From: an uncultured Acetatifactor sp.
Lineage (GTDB): Bacteria; Bacillota; Clostridia; Lachnospirales; Lachnospiraceae
NCBI GenBank assembly: GCA_910585665.1
Contig: CAJUFI010000031.1
Span: 22,343-47,274 of the forward strand
DNA length: 24,932 nt
Direction of reading: 5' to 3'
Shown here: one piece after another, positions 19,987 through 24,932 of the stretch
Layout: each line of letters begins with the position of its first letter
How positions within the stretch are numbered: the stretch's first letter is position 1
Position numbers and translations under genes: made by a program
The notes under the pieces: model-generated
Database searches by the model: none
Seen by the model: the letters and a program-made list of their open reading frames with translations, nothing else
What the model was told of the DNA's origin: nothing

Positions 19987-22410
19987 ATGGCAATCAAAAT
20001 CGCGCTGGCAGGCAATCCCAACTGCGGCAAGACAACATTATTCAATGCCCTGACCGGTTCCAACCAGTTCGTGGGGAACTGGCCCGGCGTCACGGTGGAG
20101 AAGAAGGAGGGCAAGCTGAAGAAATCCTACTCCGCCGGAAGCACCGAGGAGATCGTCATCATGGACCTTCCCGGCATCTATTCCCTGTCCCCCTATACAT
20201 TGGAGGAAGTGGTGGCCAGGAACTATCTAATCAACGAGAGACCCGATGCCATCATCAACATCGTGGACGGCACCAACATCGAGCGGAACCTGTACCTTTC
20301 CACCCAGATCATGGAGCTGGGCATTCCCGTGGTCATGGCGGTGAACATGATGGACGTGGTGGAGAAGTCCGGGGACAAAATACATACCGATAAGCTGGCG
20401 AAGAAGCTGGGCTGCGAAGTGACGGAGATTTCCGCCCTGAAGGGGACCGGCCTGGAGGCGGCCACGAAGAAGGCCATAGCGGCGGCCCAGAAGAAAACGG
20501 CGGCAGCCCCGGTGCATGAGTTCGCCCAGAACGTGGAGGCGGCCATCAAAGCCGTGGAGGAGAAGCTGGGAAACGGCGTGCCGAAGGAACAAAAACGCTT
20601 TTTCGCCATAAAGCTGCTGGAAAGAGACGACAAAATAGGTTCCATGATGAGCAGCGCGCCCGATGTGTCGGCTGAGATCAAGGGCCTGGAGGATGCCTTT
20701 GATGATGACACAGAGAGCATCATCACCAATGAGAGATACGAATACATTTCTTCTATTATAAAGGAGTGCTATACGAAAAAAGGAAAAGCGAAGCTGTCCG
20801 TGTCGGATAAGATTGACCGCATCGTCACCAACAGATGGGCCGCGCTGCCTATCTTTGCCGTGGTCATGTTCATCGTGTACTACATCTCCGTCACCACAGT
20901 GGGCACCGTCGCCACAGACTGGGCCAATGACGGCGTGTTTGGAGACGGCTGGCATCTGCTGGGCATCGGCGGTTCTGCCTACGATGCGGCGTGTGAGGAG
21001 TTCGCTGCGACTACCCTGTTCACGGACGAAGTGAAGGCCACTGTGGAAGCGGCGGCCCAGGCCGGGGTCATCGGCGCGGAGGATGTGCTGGGGGCCATAG
21101 AGGAGAATGATTTCGGCGGCTTTGACGAAGCCTACGGATCCTACGCGGACGCGCTGGCAGAGGCCGGTTATGACCTGTCGGAAGTGGTGGATCCCCTGTT
21201 GGAGGAGGCTCCCGACCCTGCGGATTACGGCGTGTGGGTGCCCGGCATCCCTGTGCTGGTGGAGGGCGGCCTGGAGGCAGTGGGCTGTTCCGAGTGGCTC
21301 ATGAGCCTGATCCTTGATGGCATCATCGGCGGCGTGGGCGCAGTGCTCGGCTTCGTGCCCCAGATGCTGGTGCTGTTCATCTTCCTGGCATTCCTGGAAG
21401 CCTGCGGCTATATGGCCAGAGTGGCCTTCATCATGGACAGGATTTTCCGCAAGTTCGGCCTGTCGGGCAAATCCTTCATCCCCATGCTGATCGGCAGCGG
21501 CTGCGGCGTGCCCGGCATCATGGCGTCCCGCACCATCGAGAACGACAGAGACCGCAAGATGACCATCATGACCACCACCTTCATCCCCTGCGGCGCGAAG
21601 CTTCCCATCATCGCCCTGATCGCCACGGCTCTGTTTGGCGGCTCCGGCCTGGTGGCGGTAAGCGCGTATTTTCTGGGCGTGGCGGCGATCGTCATCTCCG
21701 GTATCATTTTAAAGAAGACAAAGATGTTCGCGGGAGACCCGGCTCCTTTCGTCATGGAGCTGCCTGCCTACCACTGGCCTACCGTGGGCAATGTGCTCCG
21801 GAGCATGTGGGAGCGGGGCTGGTCGTTCATCAAGAAAGCCGGCACCATCATCCTGCTTTCCTCCATCGTCATCTGGGCGGGCTCCTGCTTCGGCATGGTG
21901 GACGGGAGCTTTGGCTTCAGCACGGAGCTGGAGCTGGCGGACAGCGTGCTGGGCGCGATTGGGAACGGCATCAAATGGATCTTCAAGCCGCTGGGCTTTG
22001 ACGATGCCACGGCTACGATTGCCACCATCATGGGCCTGGTGGCCAAGGAAGAGGTGGTAGGCGTGTTCGGTGTCCTGGACTTCGTCAGCATGACCAAGGC
22101 GGCGGCCTACGCGTTCCTGGCATTCAATCTGCTGTGCGCGCCCTGCTTTGCGGCCATCGGCGCCATCAAGCGGGAGATGAACAGCGCAAAGTGGACCTGG
22201 TTTGCCATCGGATATCAGTGCGGTTTTGCCTATGTGGTGGCCCTGATCATCTACCAGCTGGGAAGCCTGTTGGGCGGATACGGCAACGTATTGGGAACCA
22301 TAGTGGCGCTGCTGCTGATTGCGGCTTTGATATACCTGCTGGTGCGTCCTTACAGAGAGAGCGATAGGCTGAAAGTGGATTTGAAGAGGCTGTCGAAGAG
22401 CAAGGCCTGA
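19987..22410 (+). CDS. feoB: FeoB ferrous iron transporter with N-terminal GTPase
   Basis: An 807-residue membrane protein that imports Fe(II), gated by a cytoplasmic GTPase. The start at 19987 has AGGAGG 10 nt upstream and begins MAIKIALAGNPNCGKTTLFN, the G1 P-loop (Gly9-Thr16). G2 lies in NWPGVTVEKKEG, G3 is Asp60-LPG and G4 is Asn120-MMD. A helical guanine-dissociation-inhibitor domain follows, then membrane helices with the nucleoside-recognition/Gate blocks (ACGYMARVAFIMDRIFRK, GSGCGVPGIMASRTIE, PCGAKLPIIALIA). After the first membrane helix there is an acidic loop of about 100 residues (about 318-420), longer than in E. coli FeoB. Probably iron-repressed through the upstream GTTAG-N6-CTAA sites. 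A terminator follows at 22528. Confidence 0.96.
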   Translation: MAIKIALAGNPNCGKTTLFNALTGSNQFVGNWPGVTVEKKEGKLKKSYSAGSTEEIVIMDLPGIYSLSPYTLEEVVARNYLINERPDAIINIVDGTNIERNLYLSTQIMELGIPVVMAVNMMDVVEKSGDKIHTDKLAKKLGCEVTEISALKGTGLEAATKKAIAAAQKKTAAAPVHEFAQNVEAAIKAVEEKLGNGVPKEQKRFFAIKLLERDDKIGSMMSSAPDVSAEIKGLEDAFDDDTESIITNERYEYISSIIKECYTKKGKAKLSVSDKIDRIVTNRWAALPIFAVVMFIVYYISVTTVGTVATDWANDGVFGDGWHLLGIGGSAYDAACEEFAATTLFTDEVKATVEAAAQAGVIGAEDVLGAIEENDFGGFDEAYGSYADALAEAGYDLSEVVDPLLEEAPDPADYGVWVPGIPVLVEGGLEAVGCSEWLMSLILDGIIGGVGAVLGFVPQMLVLFIFLAFLEACGYMARVAFIMDRIFRKFGLSGKSFIPMLIGSGCGVPGIMASRTIENDRDRKMTIMTTTFIPCGAKLPIIALIATALFGGSGLVAVSAYFLGVAAIVISGIILKKTKMFAGDPAPFVMELPAYHWPTVGNVLRSMWERGWSFIKKAGTIILLSSIVIWAGSCFGMVDGSFGFSTELELADSVLGAIGNGIKWIFKPLGFDDATATIATIMGLVAKEEVVGVFGVLDFVSMTKAAAYAFLAFNLLCAPCFAAIGAIKREMNSAKWTWFAIGYQCGFAYVVALIIYQLGSLLGGYGNVLGTIVALLLIAALIYLLVRPYRESDRLKVDLKRLSKSKA

Positions 22411-22527
22411 GAAAATGCTCGAAATGACGAATTATATAAGGAACTGTGGGAAAATTCCTAATTTGAAAAAGCAAATTCGCTTCACAGACAACTGACATAC
22501 ACATACTTCATAATAAAAATCCTATAA

Positions 22528-22572
22528 AAAGGAAATGCGCAGATTCTTGCATAGAGTCTGCGCATTTCCTTT
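22528..22572. terminator. Bidirectional terminator between feoB and the Uma2 gene
   Basis: AAAGGAAATGCGCAGA (22528-22543) pairs perfectly over 16 bp with 22557-22572 around a 13-nt loop. The plus side ends CCTTTG, the minus side CCTTTTTATAGG, so it serves the minus-strand gene best. The preceding 22411-22527 stretch holds no gene. Confidence 0.85.
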
Positions 22573-22586
22573 GTGGACTTCGGAGA

Positions 22587-23120
22587 CTATTCTATCGTGA
22601 TGGAAAAGTCCTCATAAATGCCCACAGCCATTTCCTCACCAAAAGAATACTGCTCCACAATATCTTTTTCAAATCCGTATACCGTAACCTGCCCTCTCAT
22701 GGGATCCACAATCCAGTATTCTCTGACCCCTGCCGTCCGATATTTGAAAAGCTTTGTCATATAATCCATAGATTTGCTGCCCGGCGATACGATTTCGATG
22801 ATCCAATCAGGTGCGCCATGGCATCCCTGGTCATCCAGCTTATTTTTGTCGCAGATAACCGAAATGTCAGGCTCTACATAATTGACGTCATCCTCATTGA
22901 GGAACACGGCAAAGGGGGATGGGAACACTTCGCATTCACCATTCTTGCGCTGAATATAATTGCCGATTTCCCGGTCAAAAAAGTGGACCAGCCGCTGGTG
23001 CCTGGTATTAGGAGGGGCCATATTATATAGTTTTCCATCGATTAATTCTGCTCTTTCCCCCTCTGGCAATGCATAGATATCGTCAATTGTATAAAATTCC
23101 TCTTTTTTCAATGCGTCCAT
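22587..23120 (-). CDS. Uma2-family (DUF820) PD-(D/E)xK nuclease-fold protein
   Basis: A 177-residue protein; the start at 23120 (MDALKKEEFYT) follows AGGTGA at short distance. It shows the Uma2 pattern: YTIDDIYALPEGERAELIDGKLY with Glu26, the core EPDISVICDKNKL (Glu83, Asp85), then DWIIEIVSPGSKSMDYMTK with Glu109 and Lys123, and YWIVDP near the end. These residues form the restriction-endonuclease-like active site, complete here. The family is abundant in cyanobacteria and in Firmicutes; despite the fold, its biological task is not established. It stands alone with its own promoter at 23143-23171 and the terminator at 22528. Confidence 0.85.
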   Translation of the reverse strand: MDALKKEEFYTIDDIYALPEGERAELIDGKLYNMAPPNTRHQRLVHFFDREIGNYIQRKNGECEVFPSPFAVFLNEDDVNYVEPDISVICDKNKLDDQGCHGAPDWIIEIVSPGSKSMDYMTKLFKYRTAGVREYWIVDPMRGQVTVYGFEKDIVEQYSFGEEMAVGIYEDFSITIE

Positions 23121-23139
23121 AGGTTCACCTGCCTTTTTC

Positions 23140-23343
23140 TTAATTATACAAAAGATTGCCCGCATTTACAATGAAATTCACAGGAGCTTTCCCTATTCGT
23201 TGTGCCCTGACAATAATATCTGCATACTTCTTAAAATTGACTGTCTGCATTTGTGACACTTCTTCCTTATAATTTTCGATTGCTGTCAAAGAAGCTGTTA
23301 GCTGTTCTATTTTCTCTCGTATGCTATCCAGTAGGTGACGCAT
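23140..23343 (-). pseudogene. Possible MerR-family regulator C-terminal fragment
   Basis: A 67-residue frame, MRHLLDSIREKIEQLTASLT then ENYKEEVSQMQTVNFKKYADIIV. The second block resembles the C-terminal effector region of multidrug-type MerR regulators (F-x-E-x-V-S...x-(I/V)-(D/N)-F-x-K-x-A-x-I-V). The N-terminal MerR helix-turn-helix is missing and there is no good ribosome site, so it is probably a remnant. The match is from memory over about 25 residues and could be wrong. The bases between it and the XRE gene (23344-23388) hold nothing evident. Confidence 0.35.
23143..23171 (-). promoter_or_regulatory. Promoter of the Uma2 gene
   Basis: On the minus strand TTGTAA (23166-23171), a 17-nt spacer and a perfect TATAAT (23143-23148). 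It overlaps the 3' end of the MerR-like relic, which argues that the relic is not co-transcribed as a needed gene. Confidence 0.6.
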
Positions 23344-23388
23344 TGGCCGGAGAGTCTGGGTGGAAATTGATTTTTAAAGATGTCTGAA

Positions 23389-24123
23389 TTATCGGCCTGT
23401 CTGAAAAAGCTCTACACTGTATTTGGCAGGATTATCCTTGGCGATATAAACATTCGCATATAAATCTTCTTTTCGCGTAAATGGCGACAGAACAAAATAG
23501 TTACTCACTGCTTTGTATTCCTTACCCTCATATATAAACCGACAGACAATTCTGCAGCTGGTGTAGTTTGCTACTCTGATCCAGGCTGCCGGAATCATGT
23601 CCTCTATTTCGGAGTCCATACAAGCGCCCGAATGCTTCAGGTTTTTCAATTTTTTCCTGTCATATGCCAGTTTGCCCATGGAAGCCAAAAACAATATCAG
23701 CCATACAGAAACATTGATTAACACAGGTTTCAATATAGTTGAACTAAAAAAATTCCCAACAAGGCCAACAGCTAATTCAGTCACTGCTACAAACAAAGTT
23801 ACATTAGCGCATACGGAGAATAAGTATTTTACAGGCTTAAGATTGGCGATTTGTTTTTCTTTAAAAAGATTGGAGATATTTTCCTCCGCTTTTCCTTTGT
23901 ATTCCTCCGCAGATATATGCTCCCCTGAAAAAAGCTCGTTCAAACTAATGCCCAAAACATCGCACAAAGGCTGTAAAAGCGACACATCCGGCATTCCTCT
24001 TCCGTTTTCCCATTTAGAAACTGCCTGACTGGTAATCTCTAATCGTTCGGCAAGCTGCATTTGCGTCAGATTTTTTTCTTTCCTGCACTGTGCAATAAAT
24101 GCACCTATTCTTTTCTGGTCCAT
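23389..24123 (-). CDS. XRE-family HTH regulator with two membrane segments
   Basis: A 244-residue protein; start at 24123 (MDQKRIGAFIAQCRKEKNLT), 9 nt after a GGAGGA site. Residues 6-60 form the Cro/C1-type helix-turn-helix (LTQMQLAERLEITSQAVSKWENGRGMPD). A linker of about 40 residues leads to two hydrophobic stretches, about 100-122 and 133-153. The last 80 residues (AAWIRVANYTSCRIVCRFIYEGKEYKA and on) form a small beta-rich domain that I do not recognise. Membrane-tethered XRE proteins are common in Firmicutes; signals are mostly unknown. It has its own promoter and stands alone. The regulon is probably local or its own gene. Confidence 0.82.
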   Translation of the reverse strand: MDQKRIGAFIAQCRKEKNLTQMQLAERLEITSQAVSKWENGRGMPDVSLLQPLCDVLGISLNELFSGEHISAEEYKGKAEENISNLFKEKQIANLKPVKYLFSVCANVTLFVAVTELAVGLVGNFFSSTILKPVLINVSVWLILFLASMGKLAYDRKKLKNLKHSGACMDSEIEDMIPAAWIRVANYTSCRIVCRFIYEGKEYKAVSNYFVLSPFTRKEDLYANVYIAKDNPAKYSVELFQTGR

Positions 24124-24158
24124 ACAATAATCCTCCTCCATAGCAATGAAGCTCCTTT

Positions 24159-24187
24159 GCTATATTTATTTGACCGCAGTATATCAA
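24159..24187 (-). promoter_or_regulatory. Promoter of the XRE-type regulator gene
   Basis: Minus strand: TTGATA (24182-24187), 17-nt spacer, TATAGC (24159-24164). A small inverted repeat, ATAGCA-N12-TGCTAT, overlaps the -10 box and start region (about 24140-24163) and could be an autoregulatory operator. Confidence 0.45.
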
Positions 24188-24200
24188 AAAGAGAATCTAT

Positions 24201-24446
24201 TTAGAACATACTAAGCGTTGATTCAATACTAAACGCTTGGTTGAGCGCCAGTCCCACATGCCAGAGGGGCTTATAATTTACGTCCCTGTTCCTGTCTTTC
24301 TCCCAGCTTAGGGCTTTCTGTGCTCCATTATAGCAGATTTTTGCCATTCCACAAATAGTTCTTGACGGTATCGGTATCATCGGTTCTTCGGCTAATTTCG
24401 TCTTTTCTTTTGCCGGTAAAGAAGTAACTCGGGGCAGTGATTTCAC
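24201..24446 (-). CDS. Uncertain small ORF (81 codons, GTG start)
   Basis: The GTG at 24446 follows AGGAGG by 8 nt, an excellent ribosome site, and the frame stays open for 81 codons (starting with KSLPRVTSLPAKEKTKLAEE). I recognise no family. An overlapping frame on the same strand also reads plausibly for about 45 codons (APSYFFTGKRKDEISRRTDD) to a stop, so this may be a frameshifted relic. An inverted repeat AAGCGTT/AACGCTT lies near its 3' end (about 24213-24239). It sits upstream of the XRE gene on the same strand. Confidence 0.3.
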   Translation of the reverse strand: MKSLPRVTSLPAKEKTKLAEEPMIPIPSRTICGMAKICYNGAQKALSWEKDRNRDVNYKPLWHVGLALNQAFSIESTLSMF

Positions 24447-24840
24447 GATAGATTCCTCCTGGTCTTACGCATGTAATAGAAAATTACTCCCTTTTCGGAA
24501 AAGTGTTCCCGCTGCTCCATAGCACCAATTTGGAACCGGTTTTATTCATTTGGAACCATAATATACACACCAAATGCCTTATGATACGTCCCAGGAATCC
24601 GGCCCATCTTTCCAGCCAATGGCCATCTGAATGATTTTGTAACGGTGCAGTGTCCCTGTCTGAACGGTTGCCTTTTTCCCGGTTTCCGAAAGATGTTTCC
24701 GAAAGAAACCGAAAGAAACGAAAATAGGGGGTGGTAGAAAAGCCAAAACAGGAGTAAAATAGAAGAGAATGTTTCAAAATATGCAGTCCTAAGCGTGCTT
24801 TCATATTCCGAGTTGAAATATACGCTGAAGTGCGCAAGGG
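24447..24840. other. Gene-poor stretch
   Basis: Open frames on the minus strand here are Pro/Ser/Phe-rich, overlap each other in two frames and lack ribosome sites, so I accept none. Local repeats are present: ATTTGGAACC at 24528-24537 and 24548-24557, and TTTCCGAAAGA-type copies at about 24683-24725. It may be decayed mobile DNA, but no transposase motif is clear. Confidence 0.4.
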
Positions 24841-24842
24841 GA

Positions 24843-24932
24843 TATGGATAGGGAGACATGGATAGAAAGACACGGATTAGGAAGACATGGGTAGAAAGAC
24901 ACGGATTAGGAAGACGTGAATAGGAAGACATG
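24843..24932 (+). repeat. Tandem 14-15-bp repeat array running off the window
   Basis: Six or seven units of the type GGATAGGAAGACATG follow each other, alternating between GGATTAGGAAGACAT and GG(A/G)TAGAAAGACAC forms, so a 29-bp higher-order period is visible. The array continues to the last base and its full size is unknown. Period is not a multiple of three in sum and no gene is seen, so it is treated as non-coding. Confidence 0.75.

Noticed and set aside
24484..24931. Two overlapping minus-strand frames of 129 codons each
   Set aside because: They overlap in different frames, are Ser/Phe/Pro-rich, lack ribosome sites and run through the short tandem repeats.

Overview
The window looks like a chromosomal segment of an anaerobic, low-G+C-phylum gut-type Firmicute, most likely a Clostridia/Lachnospiraceae member. 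The evidence is a class III (oxygen-sensitive) ribonucleotide reductase with its radical-SAM activase, a DtxR-FeoA-FeoA-FeoB ferrous-iron locus, strong AGGAGG-type ribosome binding sites, sigma-A-like promoters with 17-nt spacers, and a LysM surface protein with a Gram-positive signal peptide. This taxonomic call is inference; no rRNA or other marker is present.

Layout. 1-640: tail of a Cys/His-repeat protein, then a collapsed Hsp70-type relic and a terminator. 724-5378: a promoter with a 5' hairpin and a 1503-residue secreted acidic-repeat protein ending in two LysM domains, closed by a terminator. 5453-7278: an AT-rich accessory island with a MazEF-type toxin-antitoxin pair under a palindrome-bearing promoter, a small basic orphan protein and a Fic protein carrying its own inhibitory motif. 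7279-7579: unassigned debris. 7580-11354: a promoter and two ABC half-exporters that probably form a heterodimer. 11396-14387: nrdD-nrdG behind a promoter with two NrdR-box-like sites 32 bp apart; the nrdG product has an unusual insert of about 60 residues. 14433-14545: two strong hairpins between convergent operons. 14576-16391 (minus): an ECF sigma factor and an overlapping single-pass membrane protein with an unrecognised extracellular domain. 16560-17498: a truncated DUF1016/YhcG-like gene, an orphan promoter and an inverted-repeat element. 17499-22410: an iron locus with a DtxR-family repressor, a GNAT-like acyltransferase, feoA1, feoA2 and feoB, with two matching GTTAG-N6-CTAA(C/T) operator-like sites. 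22528-24446 (minus): a bidirectional terminator, a Uma2-family protein, a possible MerR relic, a membrane-bound XRE regulator and an uncertain small ORF. 24447-24932: mostly no recognisable gene, ending in a short tandem-repeat array that runs off the window.

Functional links. The clearest regulatory circuits readable from sequence are: NrdR-type control of nrdDG; DtxR-type control of the feo genes, with the repressor encoded just upstream and carrying an iron-type Cys ligand; probable autoregulation of MazEF; and translational coupling of the ECF sigma factor to its membrane partner. I did not find a CRISPR array, tRNA, rRNA or intact transposase. The most novel-looking elements are the ECF-linked membrane protein, the acidic-repeat LysM protein, the inserted NrdG, the acyltransferase inside the iron locus and the 445-nt feoB leader.
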